Part shown: positions 45,867 through 57,008 of the stretch, in pieces
How the letters are laid out: every line of letters starts with the position of its first letter
Numbering within the stretch: the first letter of the stretch is position 1
NCBI GenBank assembly: GCA_050250755.1
Contig: JBFWOB010000032.1
Coordinates: 13,238 to 77,237 of the forward strand
Origin: Ga0077555 sp050250755
Lineage (GTDB): Bacteria; Pseudomonadota; Alphaproteobacteria; Rhizobiales; Hyphomicrobiaceae
Length of the DNA stretch: 64,000 nucleotides
Direction: 5' to 3'
Notes under the pieces: generated by a model
What the model was told of the DNA's origin: nothing
Seen by the model: the letters and a program-made list of their open reading frames with translations, nothing else
Database searches by the model: none
Translations under genes and position numbers: made by a program

Positions 45867-46187
45867 TCAAAGGTCGCCGAGCTTTCCGGCCTTTTCCGCC
45901 AGGAGGTAGTAAAACGTCACGCGATGCTTGGACGTGTCGGCCTTCATTTGCTCGCACACGGCCTTGATGCGCTGATCGAGCGCCGCATCATCGTCGCTCA
46001 TCTTGAGCTTACGCTTGAGGAAGCTCTCTCGGACACGCTCGAGTTCGTCCTTCGATGAGCAGGCTACGTAAGACGCATCGCGGCTCTTCAACGCAATCCC
46101 AAGAAACCGGACAATACCGTCGACGGCTGCCTGCTCGACGCTCGACGTATATTTCTTGATGTCGGTCGTGTAATCGACTTCAGCCAT
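45867..46187 (-). CDS. DUF2853 family protein
   Basis: A small protein of 106 residues beginning MAEVDYTTDIKKYTSSVEQA and ending VTFYYLLAEKAGKLGDL. Between them, IVRFLGIALKSRDASYVACS and ELERVRESFLKRKLKMSDDD match DUF2853. Members are common in alphaproteobacteria and a structure exists, but no role is known. The ATG at 46187 has GGAG seven bases upstream; the frame is open further upstream without homology. It lies 135 bases upstream of boxA on the same strand. Confidence 0.88.
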   Translation of the reverse strand: MAEVDYTTDIKKYTSSVEQAAVDGIVRFLGIALKSRDASYVACSSKDELERVRESFLKRKLKMSDDDAALDQRIKAVCEQMKADTSKHRVTFYYLLAEKAGKLGDL

Positions 46188-46471
46188 GGCGAACTCCTCG
46201 TGATGGTATCGCCGCGATCGGAACGTCGCGCAGAGGCCGGACGATCGGCATCCGTCCTTGACGCTCGCACCCGCGCAAATCGCGGACGCGGCACCTATTG
46301 CGCCGCACACCGACCGTAGCGCCGAAATGCGGAAATTGCGAGACAGGCGCCGTTTACAGGCCCCCGCCCCTGTTCTCATGGTTTACGCAATTGTCGCGCC
46401 GCGGACGTTGATCGGGCAGGGCACGGCCGATAACGTCTTGTCAGATCGTTGCCCTGCCGCGGAGCCCACGC

Positions 46472-48016
46472 ATGTTGATGTCAGCCAATGATTATCGCGA
46501 GAGCCTGCGGCGGCTCAGTCCGCGTGTATTCGTCAATGGCGAGCGCATCGCGAGCGTGGCCGATTCTCCCCTCCTTGCGCCGGGGATCGCGGCAACGGGC
46601 GTAGCCTACGACTTCGCGCTCGCCGAGGAGCACCGCCCCCTGATGACGGCACGACAGGGAACCACCGGGCAAATCGTCAATCGAATGCTCCACATTGACG
46701 AGACATCGACCGATCTTCTCTACAAGCTCGAAGCCGTGCGTCTCGTTTGCCGTGTGGCAGGATGTGCCCAGCGGTACCTGTCGCATGATGCGCTGAACGC
46801 GCTCTTCCAGGCGACGCGACGCCTCGATGCTGAACGCGGGACCGATCGCCATCAGCGCTTCCTCGCCTACCTGCACGAGAGCCAGGATAGGGATTGGTCG
46901 CACGGCATTGCGATGACCGATGCGAAAGGCGACCGCTCCAAACGACCCGGCGCGCAGGCCAATCCAGATGTCTACGTCCACGTTAAAGAGCGACGTCCGG
47001 ACGGGGTCGTCATTCGCGGCACGAAGGCGATCGTGACCGGCGCGCCCTACATGCACGAACTGCTCGTCCTGCCGTGCCGCACGATGACCGCGGAGGACAA
47101 GGACTTCGCCATCGCCTGCGCCGTCCCGATCGATGCACCGGGCATCACCATCGTCGCGCGCCCTGCGGGCCGGCCGGGCGACCCTGCCGCGATGTATTCC
47201 GCACGCTACGGCCAGACAACAGGAGTCGTGCAGTTCGATGACGTTTTCGTTCCATTCGATCGCGTCTTCATCGATGGGGAAGTCGAAGAAGCGAGCTTCA
47301 TGACGACCAGTTACGCGACTCATCATCGGCATTCGTGCATCGGCGCGCGTGCGGGCTTCGGCGATCTCCTGATTGGCGCGGGAGCGCTGATGATCGAAGC
47401 GAACGGGCTCGATCCGGAGCGCCACGCGCATGTCCGAGACGCGATGGTTGAGCTCATAAAAATCGTCGAGGGCTTCTTCGCGTGCGGGGTGGCCGCGTCC
47501 GTCTACGCGATGAAGGATCCTGCTGGTTCGGTGATGCCGGACACCGTCTTCTCGAATGTCGGCAAGCTGCTGCTCGCGACACAGATCTACGACATGCACC
47601 GGCTGGCGCACTATGTCTCGGGCGGCCTGATCGTGGCGCTGCCGGGCCCCGACGAGGACCACAATCCCGAGACGGCAGCATCACTGGCGGCGGTGCTGGC
47701 CGGGCGGCCCGACGTGCCGGCCGCCAAGCGGATGGAAGTCGCGCGGCTGATGGAAGATCTCACGGCGTCCTATGCCGGAGGCTGGATGAGCGTGATCTCC
47801 CTTCATGGTGGCGGCAGTCCAGAGGCGATGAAGCGCGAGATCTGGCGGAACTATCCTGTCGGAGAGAAAGCGGCCATGGTGGAGCAGCTTCTCGATCGTG
47901 GCGCGCTCGACGAGGGCAAACGTGTCTCGAAGCAGCCGGGTCGCTGCTGCATTACGGGATGCGAAGTGCCAGCGATCGAAAATCCGCGCGACACGCGCCA
48001 GAATGCGGCCGAGTAA
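46472..48016 (+). CDS. 4-hydroxyphenylacetate 3-hydroxylase/4-hydroxybutyryl-CoA dehydratase family protein
   Basis: A protein of 514 residues of the HpaB/AbfD family, with an acyl-CoA-dehydrogenase-like fold that binds FAD. Recognisable parts are DYRESLRRLSPRVFVNGERI, GTKAIVTGAPYMHELLVLP, GVVQFDDVFVPFDRVFIDGE, and a C-terminal TASYAGGWMSVISLHGGGSP. AbfD carries a [4Fe-4S] cluster bound by three Cys and one His. Here Cys98 and His285 appear kept, but the other two ligands align to Tyr102 and Ala292 (HHRHSCIGARAG). It is thus unlikely to be a 4-hydroxybutyryl-CoA dehydratase and could be a flavin monooxygenase or isomerase. It is divergent from the DUF2853 gene and close to boxA. Confidence 0.8.
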   Translation: MLMSANDYRESLRRLSPRVFVNGERIASVADSPLLAPGIAATGVAYDFALAEEHRPLMTARQGTTGQIVNRMLHIDETSTDLLYKLEAVRLVCRVAGCAQRYLSHDALNALFQATRRLDAERGTDRHQRFLAYLHESQDRDWSHGIAMTDAKGDRSKRPGAQANPDVYVHVKERRPDGVVIRGTKAIVTGAPYMHELLVLPCRTMTAEDKDFAIACAVPIDAPGITIVARPAGRPGDPAAMYSARYGQTTGVVQFDDVFVPFDRVFIDGEVEEASFMTTSYATHHRHSCIGARAGFGDLLIGAGALMIEANGLDPERHAHVRDAMVELIKIVEGFFACGVAASVYAMKDPAGSVMPDTVFSNVGKLLLATQIYDMHRLAHYVSGGLIVALPGPDEDHNPETAASLAAVLAGRPDVPAAKRMEVARLMEDLTASYAGGWMSVISLHGGGSPEAMKREIWRNYPVGEKAAMVEQLLDRGALDEGKRVSKQPGRCCITGCEVPAIENPRDTRQNAAE

Positions 48017-48069
48017 TATCTGCTTGCGCGACACTCCACGGTCGCAGGCTGAGCAAGCATCAATGGCCA

Positions 48070-49680
48070 TCAGGCACGCCGCAACTTGAGATCACGTGCC
48101 ATCTCGCGCGCAGCATTGTGCCCGGGAACGCCGGTAACGCCTCCACCCGGATGTGCTCCGGAGCCACACAGATAGAGACCTGCTATCGGCATTCGGTAGT
48201 TGGAGAAGCCGAGCACAGGCCGTGTCGCGAAGAGCTGATCAAGCCCCAACTGGCCATGGAAAATATCGCCGTCGATCAGACCGAAACGCTGTTCGAGGTC
48301 GAGCGGCGAGAGGATCTGCCGCCCCACGACGGCATCGCGAAAGTTCGGCGCGTAACGCGTGACGGTATCGATCACAACGTCGGCGAAACGCTCTTTCTCG
48401 GCGGGATCATCCCACGACCGAGGGGCGGGTAGATGTGGCGCGACGTGCTGTACGAACAAGCTTGCGACGTGCTTGCAGGGTGGCGCGAGGCTGTCGTCGA
48501 GCGTCGAAGGAATCAGCATTTCGACGATCGGCCGACGCGACCAGCCATCAGTGCGCGCATCGAGATAGGCGCGTTCCAGATAATCGAGCGTCGGCCCGAT
48601 CACGATGCCGGCGCCGTGGTGATCTTGGGCCTCGTATCCAGGCCGGCACGTGAAGTCTGGCAGCTCCGATAGCGCCACATTCATGCGAAATGTGCCGGAG
48701 CCGGTGCGCACAGCCAGGAACGAGCGCCGCAGGTCGGATGCGAGAGCATCCTCCGGCACGAGATCGCGAAAGAGCAGTTTCGGGCCGACATTGGCCGCGA
48801 CCGAGCGGGCTGTGATTCTCTTGCCGCATTCGAGCTCCACGCCCGTTGCGCGTCCGCCCGTCACAACGAGCCGCCTCACCGCCGATGATGTTCGAACCAC
48901 GGCGCCAGCGGCTTCTGCGGATCGTTGCAGCGCCTGGCTGATGGCCCCCATGCCCCCGATCGCGTGCCCCCATACGCCAGCCTTGCCGTTCACCTCACCG
49001 AAGCAATGATGCAGCAGGACGTACGCCGTTCCGGGCGTCGATGGCGCTGCATAGGCGCCGACAATCCCATCAAACGCGAAGGCGGCTTTGACGACCTCAC
49101 TCTCGAACCAGCCTCCGAGAAAATCGGCAGCGCTTTTCGTGAAGAGATCCACGAGGAGACGTTGTTCGTTGATGGTCAAGCGGAGCAGACGCCGTCCGAT
49201 CAGCCCCGAACGCAGGAGTTCGAGAATGCCGCCTCCCACATTCGGCGGCGTTCTGAGAACCAGATCGCGCAAAACGGACGCGGCCATGTCCAGGGCTCGC
49301 TCGTACGCGGGAAGACGTTCGGCATCCTTCGCCGAGAACGTCGAGATGGCGCGTTGGCGGGAGCCCAGATCATACCGCATCAACAGATAGCGGGTGTCGT
49401 CGATCGGCCAGAAATTGGCTGTCGGCCGCTCGACGATGCGCAAGCCGTGCTGGGTAAGGTCCAAGTCCTGGATCACCTTCGGATTGAGCAAGCTCACGGT
49501 GTAAGCGGCCACCGAGTTGCGAAATCCAGGATGAAACTCCTCCGTCAGCGCAGCACCTCCGACGACGGCATTGCGTTCGAGGACAATGACGCGAGCGCCT
49601 GCCCGCGCGAGATATGCCGCGCAAGTCAAACCGTTGTGGCCTCCGCCGATGATCGCGGCGTCAAAGACTGTCTCGCTCAT
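48070..49680 (-). CDS. Phytoene dehydrogenase-like FAD-dependent oxidoreductase
   Basis: A flavoprotein of 536 residues. The ADP-binding motif is AAIIGGGHNGLTCAAYLARA, then RVIVLERNAVVGGAALTEEF. The middle has GVWGHAIGGMGAISQALQRS with SAVRRLVVTGGRATGVELEC, and the end PIAGLYLCGSGAHPGGGVTG contains the second FAD site typical of the CrtI/PYROXD2 group. No carotenoid genes are nearby, and PYROXD2-like proteins mostly have unknown substrates. The ATG at 49680 gives MSETVFDAAIIGGGHNG; longer frames upstream are unlikely. Confidence 0.88.
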   Translation of the reverse strand: MSETVFDAAIIGGGHNGLTCAAYLARAGARVIVLERNAVVGGAALTEEFHPGFRNSVAAYTVSLLNPKVIQDLDLTQHGLRIVERPTANFWPIDDTRYLLMRYDLGSRQRAISTFSAKDAERLPAYERALDMAASVLRDLVLRTPPNVGGGILELLRSGLIGRRLLRLTINEQRLLVDLFTKSAADFLGGWFESEVVKAAFAFDGIVGAYAAPSTPGTAYVLLHHCFGEVNGKAGVWGHAIGGMGAISQALQRSAEAAGAVVRTSSAVRRLVVTGGRATGVELECGKRITARSVAANVGPKLLFRDLVPEDALASDLRRSFLAVRTGSGTFRMNVALSELPDFTCRPGYEAQDHHGAGIVIGPTLDYLERAYLDARTDGWSRRPIVEMLIPSTLDDSLAPPCKHVASLFVQHVAPHLPAPRSWDDPAEKERFADVVIDTVTRYAPNFRDAVVGRQILSPLDLEQRFGLIDGDIFHGQLGLDQLFATRPVLGFSNYRMPIAGLYLCGSGAHPGGGVTGVPGHNAAREMARDLKLRRA

Positions 49681-49885
49681 ACCCCTCGTCCGCCGCCCCG
49701 CCCTCGGGTTTCGTCCCGTGTTGCACCCGCGCCGGGTACGTCTCACCGATTGGTAAATCGTAACTCTTTGGCTCGACCCGACTCATCCATCCGCAGATTG
49801 TGTTTTAATGGCTGAGCCACTGTATTGAAGCGATAGCGGCACTATCGGCTGTATTTGAAACCTCCTCGCGCAAAGGACCGACGGC

Positions 49886-50863
49886 ATGAGCAAACCGCCT
49901 CTGCTTTCGACCGGGCCCATGATGCCCTTGATGGTGAAACGCATGGAGGATGCGTTCGAGGTGCACTGGCTGCACGAGATCGATGATGTCGACACCTTTC
50001 TGGCAAAGGAGGGGCCGCGCATCGAGGCGCTGTGCACCGGCGCCCATACCGGCGTCCTAACGGACGCGGCGATGATGGCGCGGCTGCCGGCTCTCAAGGT
50101 CATCGGCAATTACGGCGTGGGGTACGATTCGATCGACGTCCCAGGTGCACGCGAGCGCGGCGTCATCATTACCAATACGCCGGACGTGCTCACCGAGGAG
50201 GTTGCCGACACGACGATCGGGCTTCTCATCATGACAGTACGGGAGCTCGCCAAATCCCAGGCCTGGATGCGAGAGGGACAGTGGGCGGCAACCGGCGCCG
50301 ACTATCCGTTCACGCCGGGTAGTCTCAGGGATCGCAGCGTCGGACTGATCGGATACGGGCGCATCGGCAAGGCCATCGGCCGGCGCCTCGAGGCGTTCGG
50401 CGTACCGCTCTCCTATTTCGGCCGGACGCGCCAACCAGACGTGCCTTATCCGTTCTTCGACAATCTCGTGGAGATGGCGAAGGCCGTCGACACGCTGATC
50501 GCCATTCTGCCGGGCGGGCCGGCAACCCAAAACATCGTCAATGCCGAAGTGCTCAAGGCCCTCGGACCGCGCGGTGTCTTCATCAACATGGCACGCGGCT
50601 CGATCGTCGACGAGGCCGCGCTGAAGGCCGCGCTTCGCAATGGCACGATCCTCTCGGCGGGCCTCGATGTCTTCGTCAACGAGCCGCGGGTCGATCCCGA
50701 CCTCTTCACGATCCCGAACCTCACTGTGGTGCCACACGTTGGTTCAGCGTCGATCTACACGCGCGAGAAAATGGGCAACCTCACGGTCGATAATCTGATC
50801 GCTTATAAGGAGCGCAAGCCGCCGCTGACGCCCGTGCCCGAAACGCCATTCAAAGCCTGGTGA
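49886..50863 (+). CDS. D-2-hydroxyacid dehydrogenase (glyoxylate/hydroxypyruvate reductase-like)
   Basis: An oxidoreductase of 325 residues. The NAD(P)-binding motif is SVGLIGYGRIGKAIGRRLEA, and Arg in the following FGRTRQPDV loop suggests NADP preference. Catalytic residues are the Arg in FINMARGSIVDEAAL, the Glu near FVNEPRVDP and the His in LTVVPHVGSAS. It belongs to the D-isomer-specific family, close to glyoxylate/hydroxypyruvate reductases (GhrB/GyaR-type). The start ATG follows AAGGA. It is convergent with the nucleoside 2-deoxyribosyltransferase-like gene. Confidence 0.9.
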   Translation: MSKPPLLSTGPMMPLMVKRMEDAFEVHWLHEIDDVDTFLAKEGPRIEALCTGAHTGVLTDAAMMARLPALKVIGNYGVGYDSIDVPGARERGVIITNTPDVLTEEVADTTIGLLIMTVRELAKSQAWMREGQWAATGADYPFTPGSLRDRSVGLIGYGRIGKAIGRRLEAFGVPLSYFGRTRQPDVPYPFFDNLVEMAKAVDTLIAILPGGPATQNIVNAEVLKALGPRGVFINMARGSIVDEAALKAALRNGTILSAGLDVFVNEPRVDPDLFTIPNLTVVPHVGSASIYTREKMGNLTVDNLIAYKERKPPLTPVPETPFKAW

Positions 50864-50885
50864 CGTTCCGCCATCTGCGATCGCC

Positions 50886-51461
50886 TCAAACAAGCAAGAG
50901 GCGATGCGCTTCATCGAGGCACTGACGGAAGGCGGTGAGATCCGCCATTTCCGAACCCGCGGGTGCGCTGCCTTCGACAATGCGGCCGCCACTCTCGAGG
51001 ATCGCAACGGCGATCATCAGGTTCTCGGCCATGCCGAAATCTTCGATCTCGAAATCAGGCGCATCGCTGTCAGCCGGCGGGATGCCTCGCCTGCGAAACG
51101 CTTCGGCTCGGCCGCGATAGTCGCCTTGGACGTTGGTGTAGCCGAGCACCGGGCGACCGAGCGCGCGCATGAAGCCAACCTCGAAGGCCGTGCCCGAATC
51201 CATTGATACACCCCTGAACGGGGTGAGGTTCGCGATGAGCAGATCTGCCGAACGCATCAACGCCTCGTTGGCGAGGGAGATTCGCCGCGCCTGCTCGAGC
51301 TTGGATAGGCCAGCGAGATCGAGCTGCTGATCCAGCGGGAACAACCCCGCGAAACCTGCTTCCCTCGCCAGTTCGACCTTGGCCATGCCAACATCCATGG
51401 CGTTCGGCAGGAAGACCTCTGGCCCCGCCAGATAAACGCGTTTCATGCGAGCTTCCGGCAT
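50886..51461 (-). CDS. Nucleoside 2-deoxyribosyltransferase family protein
   Basis: A protein of 191 residues. The N-terminal KRVYLAGPEVFLPNAMDVG, the segment ISLANEALMRSADLLIANLT, and the active-site region GVSMDSGTAFEVGFMRALGR with its catalytic Glu match the family. These enzymes swap nucleobases on deoxyribosides or cleave nucleoside monophosphates (RCL-type). I start at the ATG at 51461, with AAGGAG nine bases upstream; a second ATG lies five codons further in. The gene diverges from dnaG, sharing a 176-base upstream region. Confidence 0.87.
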   Translation of the reverse strand: MPEARMKRVYLAGPEVFLPNAMDVGMAKVELAREAGFAGLFPLDQQLDLAGLSKLEQARRISLANEALMRSADLLIANLTPFRGVSMDSGTAFEVGFMRALGRPVLGYTNVQGDYRGRAEAFRRRGIPPADSDAPDFEIEDFGMAENLMIAVAILESGGRIVEGSAPAGSEMADLTAFRQCLDEAHRLLLV

Positions 51462-51637
51462 GGCGCATTGCTCCTTCTTGCCACCGCGATGCCAGGATCT
51501 TGATCTGCTTCTGCTCGCAACCACCAGCGTCAATTCGGCCAAACTCATACAGATACGCCTGTGGATGATGGTGACAGGCGGCCTCACCTACCCCACCACA
51601 CCGCCGAGCATGACGCGAATCGCCTACAACAACTCAC

Positions 51638-53572
51638 ATGCGCTTCACGCCTCAATTTCTGGATGAAATCCGAGCTCGCCTGCCGGTGAGCCAAGTCGTG
51701 TCGCGGAAGGTCCAGCTCAAGAAATCCGGACGCGAATGGAGGGGGCTCTCGCCCTTCAAGACGGAGAAGACGCCGTCGTTTTTCGTCAACGATCAAAAGG
51801 GTTTCTATCACTGCTTCGCTTCCGGTTCACACGGCGACATCTTCAAGTTCGTCATGGAGACCGAGGGGCTGACGTTTGCGGAGGCCGTCGAGCGGCTGGC
51901 CGGAGAAGCCGGGCTGCAAATGCCGCGGGCGGAGCCCCGAAGCCGTGAAGCCCGCGAGCGGGCGGACATCCACACCCGCCTGATGGCGTTGATGGAGGCC
52001 GCAACCGAGTTCTTCGAGGCAAGCCTGACGGGCCGGGTCGGCGAAGATGGTCGGCGTTATCTCGAAAAGCGGGGCCTACGCCGCGAAACGATGGCCAGCT
52101 TCCGGCTCGGTTATGCTCCGAACAGCCGCAATGCCTTGAAAGAAGTTCTCGCCGCGAAAGGGTTCACCGCAGAGGAAATGGCACTTTCGGGTATGCAGAT
52201 TGCCGGCCCCGACATCCCCGTCGCCTACGATCGCTTCCGGCACCGCGTCATGTTTCCGATTTCCGATGCCAAGGGCCGTACCATCGCGTTCGGTGGGCGT
52301 GCCCTCGACCCGGACGCTCCCGCCAAGTATCTCAACTCGCCAGAAACGCCACTTTTTCATAAGGGCGCTATCCTCTTCAATGCGCATCGGGCCCGCCCGG
52401 CGGCCTTCGAGCGCGGCAGGGTCATTGCCGTCGAAGGCTACATGGACGTCATCGCGCTGGCCGAGGGCGGATTCGGCGAATGCGTGGCGCCGCTGGGGAC
52501 GGCCCTGACCGAGGACCAGATTCAGCTTCTTTGGCGCATGGCGCCCGAGCCGATCCTTTGTTTCGATGGTGACGCTGCCGGGCGAAAAGCGGCGTTTCGG
52601 GCGGTCGAAACGGCCCTACCGCACTTGAAGCCCGGATATACGATCCGCTTCGCATTCCTGCCGGATGGCCTCGATCCGGACGACCTCATCCGCACGCGTG
52701 GCGCGGAGGCCTTCGAAACCGTTCTCGAACGGCATGTGCGACCACTGTTCGACGTTCTCATGGAGAAGGAAGAACTGGCCGATAGCGGGACATTCACGCC
52801 CGATGAGCGCGCGGCTTTGGAGACGCGCCTCAAGTCGCTCGTGAAGCGTATCGGCGATCCCACCGTCAAGGCGTACTACGAAAGCGAGCTCAAGCAGACC
52901 CTTTGGGAACGCAGCCGTCGAGAGGTGCGGGCGGTTACCGGTGCAGGTGGTCGACGAAACTCCGCGACAGTTGGTCGCCGCCGCGACAACGCGCGGATCG
53001 ACTGGCGCCTGCGCGAGCGTGCACGTCAAGGTCATCAGCGTGCGCCAAAGCCGCCGGAGGCGCCGCTCGCCTCCAATGAGCTCATCGCACGCACGGAATT
53101 CGTCCCCCAGCGAGAAGCATTGATTGTACGCACGCTCATCAACCACCCGTGGTTGATCGCAGAGGAAGCCGAGACCATTGCAGCACTGTCATTCCGTGAA
53201 GCGGCTCTCGCTCGTGTGCGAGATACGCTTTTATCTGCACTTATGGAGGAGAATTTACTTGACAGAGAAAGCCTCACTTCCCATCTGAGCAACCTAGGCT
53301 TAGCTCCGGCTCTCGCCCTCGTCGAGCGTGCGATCACGCATCGCGGCGACAAGTTCGCCGAACCAGAGGCAGACCGGGCCGCCGTCGAGACGGGTTGGCA
53401 CCACGCCGTAACGCTTCATCAAAAGGAAGAGTTGCGTCGAGAGCTGATTGTTGCCGAGCAGGCTTGGCATGAAGAAGGCAGCGAGGATGCGTTTGCACGC
53501 ATCTGTGAGTTGCAGAGCCTGCTTAACCGGACCGACGGCACCGAGCCGGCGACCGACGGCACCGTCAGTTGA
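51638..53572 (+). CDS. dnaG: DNA primase DnaG
   Basis: The primase of the replication fork, 644 residues. The TOPRIM domain has RVIAVEGYMDVIALAEGGFG and CFDGDAAGRKAAFRA with metal-binding acids; the RNA-polymerase-like basic part includes YDRFRHRVMFPISDAKGRTI. The N-terminal zinc-binding domain is unusual: the four ligands C-x2-H-x17-C-x2-C are here S38-x2-K41 and C59-x2-S62 (GLSPFKTEKTPSF and YHCFASGSHGD). The C-terminal helicase-binding region follows after about residue 450. The N-terminus MRFTPQFLDEIRARLPVSQV gives the start. It lies upstream of rpoD, as in many bacteria (the macromolecular-synthesis arrangement), without rpsU. Confidence 0.96.
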   Translation: MRFTPQFLDEIRARLPVSQVVSRKVQLKKSGREWRGLSPFKTEKTPSFFVNDQKGFYHCFASGSHGDIFKFVMETEGLTFAEAVERLAGEAGLQMPRAEPRSREARERADIHTRLMALMEAATEFFEASLTGRVGEDGRRYLEKRGLRRETMASFRLGYAPNSRNALKEVLAAKGFTAEEMALSGMQIAGPDIPVAYDRFRHRVMFPISDAKGRTIAFGGRALDPDAPAKYLNSPETPLFHKGAILFNAHRARPAAFERGRVIAVEGYMDVIALAEGGFGECVAPLGTALTEDQIQLLWRMAPEPILCFDGDAAGRKAAFRAVETALPHLKPGYTIRFAFLPDGLDPDDLIRTRGAEAFETVLERHVRPLFDVLMEKEELADSGTFTPDERAALETRLKSLVKRIGDPTVKAYYESELKQTLWERSRREVRAVTGAGGRRNSATVGRRRDNARIDWRLRERARQGHQRAPKPPEAPLASNELIARTEFVPQREALIVRTLINHPWLIAEEAETIAALSFREAALARVRDTLLSALMEENLLDRESLTSHLSNLGLAPALALVERAITHRGDKFAEPEADRAAVETGWHHAVTLHQKEELRRELIVAEQAWHEEGSEDAFARICELQSLLNRTDGTEPATDGTVS

Positions 53573-53897
53573 GCAGTTGGGGATCCTGGTGGGTTCGCCA
53601 AGCCGTTTCAAACTGTGGAACAGAGGCGAAGGTCGGACTGCCCGATCACAGGGGCAGGCCGGCATCGGAGTTGCACGGGATGATGCGATCGGAGCGTGGC
53701 CACATCTTCCGACACATGCCGGGTTGTGACCCTGTGCGCATGCCTGGAGGGCATATCGCTTTGAAGCCCGTCATCCTGGTCTCCAAGGAGCGACTTACGG
53801 ACTGCCGAGACTGACCCGCTGATCAGATTTGCAGACCGGCCTTCGGACCGGTCTCCCCGCATGCCGAACGGCCAACGCATAGAGCTCGAGGATACAC
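53573..53897 (+). other. dnaG-rpoD intergenic region with a leader hairpin
   Basis: No gene is seen in these 325 bases. The region should hold the rpoD promoter. Forty-four bases before the rpoD ATG, AGACCGG and CCGGTCT (53833-53854) form a 7-base-pair stem; within the loop C-UUCG-G makes an extra-stable tetraloop. No T-run follows, so it is a leader structure rather than a terminator. Confidence 0.5.
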
Positions 53898-55868
<1,971 letters not shown>

Positions 55869-55876
55869 GATCAAAG

Positions 55877-55902
55877 AAAGGGTCGCTTCGGCGGCCCTTT
55901 TT
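55877..55902 (+). terminator. Rho-independent terminator of rpoD
   Basis: AAAGGG-T-CGC, loop TTCG, GCG-G-CCCTTT and then more T. The C-UUCG-G tetraloop and the T-run immediately after the stem make a classic terminator, nine bases after the rpoD stop. Confidence 0.92.
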
Positions 55903-55945
55903 GTTGCAAGGCAACGTATCGGCTGAAGTCTGCTATATCGAACCC

Positions 55946-56551
55946 ATGAACGCCTGTGGTCGCCTACTCATACCTCCCGGGAGCATCTCGGCCGCAGAGT
56001 TACCTCGGCGGCGATGGACCGCTGCCGAAATCGAGGTCTTGGTGGCAGACGGCACGCTCGCCGAGGACGACCGGTTCGAGCTGATCGGCGGGGAGATTGT
56101 ACCGATGTCTCCCCGAGGTATCGCGCATGAGGCAGTGCGAACCGAACTCAGTCGATATTGGTTCAAAGCACTGCCGGACGAGACGGCGGGGATACCCAAC
56201 ACCACCCTCCACCTCGGCGAGCGTGACTTTCTGGAGCCCGACTTCGTCTTCTGGCCGCGGGCGCTCGGCATTCGCGGACTTACACCAAGTGTCGTCCAAT
56301 TGCTCGTTGAGATCTCGGATTCGAGCCTCGAGTACGACCTCGGTCGCAAGGCCGCGATCTACGCCGGCCTCGGCCTACCTGACTACTGGGTAATCGATGC
56401 CCGAAAGCTCACCGTCCGTATCCATCGCGAACCGCAGGACGGGGCGTTTCGGTCGGTTTCGGATCTGGCCCATACCGATCTCCTGACGCCACTGTTGCTG
56501 CCGGCGCTAGCGGTGCGCCTTGCGGATCTCGGGCTCTCCCCCGAAGTGTGA
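55946..56551 (+). CDS. Uma2 family endonuclease-like protein
   Basis: A protein of 201 residues of the Uma2/DUF820 family, with a PD-(D/E)XK nuclease fold. The core pieces are RFELIGGEIVPMSPRGIAHE, DFLEPDFVFWPR (catalytic Asp) and VQLLVEISDSSLEYDLGRKA with the Glu and Lys, followed by AIYAGLGLPDYWVIDAR. Members occur in large paralogous sets in some bacteria, and their role is unknown. The start ATG at 55946 was preferred to upstream codons that overlap the rpoD terminator. The gene follows rpoD but is separated by that terminator. Confidence 0.88.
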   Translation: MNACGRLLIPPGSISAAELPRRRWTAAEIEVLVADGTLAEDDRFELIGGEIVPMSPRGIAHEAVRTELSRYWFKALPDETAGIPNTTLHLGERDFLEPDFVFWPRALGIRGLTPSVVQLLVEISDSSLEYDLGRKAAIYAGLGLPDYWVIDARKLTVRIHREPQDGAFRSVSDLAHTDLLTPLLLPALAVRLADLGLSPEV

Positions 56552-56575
56552 TGGCGGTGTGCTGTTTGCCGCCTG

Positions 56576-56911
56576 CTACACTTTCTTGAAAATCGACGTA
56601 TTGAGCGGCCTGATCGCACCCATCCAAACGGCGTGATCGGTGTGATCCTTCAACGCATCACCCGTCTCGGGGTGGACGAAGACGACGAGGCCGTCGCGGT
56701 TCAGCATCAGCCAGCGCATGACGTCGGCGAATTTCTCGTGCGAAAGGAGAAGCTGGCAGCTCCAGTCCGGATGCGGTCCCACAGGACGCTCGTGAACGCG
56801 GCCCATCACGACACCAAATGCGTCCCGACAGGAGCCGCAGATGCGGCGCGCCTTATCGATTGTGGTCGCATCGAAATAGACGTGTGCGTGATACTCTTGC
56901 GTATTCGACAT
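56576..56911 (-). CDS. DOPA 4,5-dioxygenase family protein
   Basis: A protein of 111 residues. Family signatures are QEYHAHVYFDATTIDKARRI at the N-terminus, HERPVGPHPDWSCQLLLSHE in the middle, and HPETGDALKDHTDHAVWMG near the end, with the conserved histidines likely to bind a metal. Fungal and plant-like homologues cleave DOPA; the bacterial proteins are mostly untested, so aromatic dioxygenase activity is a suggestion. The gene is alone on the minus strand, between Uma2 and yjbQ. Confidence 0.87.
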   Translation of the reverse strand: MSNTQEYHAHVYFDATTIDKARRICGSCRDAFGVVMGRVHERPVGPHPDWSCQLLLSHEKFADVMRWLMLNRDGLVVFVHPETGDALKDHTDHAVWMGAIRPLNTSIFKKV

Positions 56912-57008
56912 AACGCTGCCTCGTGATGCAACTGATCCACAAGCCGCGGATTAGATGGTAGTGCCGGACGAAGACGTTCAATTTTATATCGCGAGGCTTT
57001 CAATCACC

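Noticed and set aside
44529..48016. The region was considered as a complete benzoyl-CoA (box) degradation cluster
   Set aside because: Only the reductase component resembles box genes; the oxygenase, lyase, ligase and regulator are missing.
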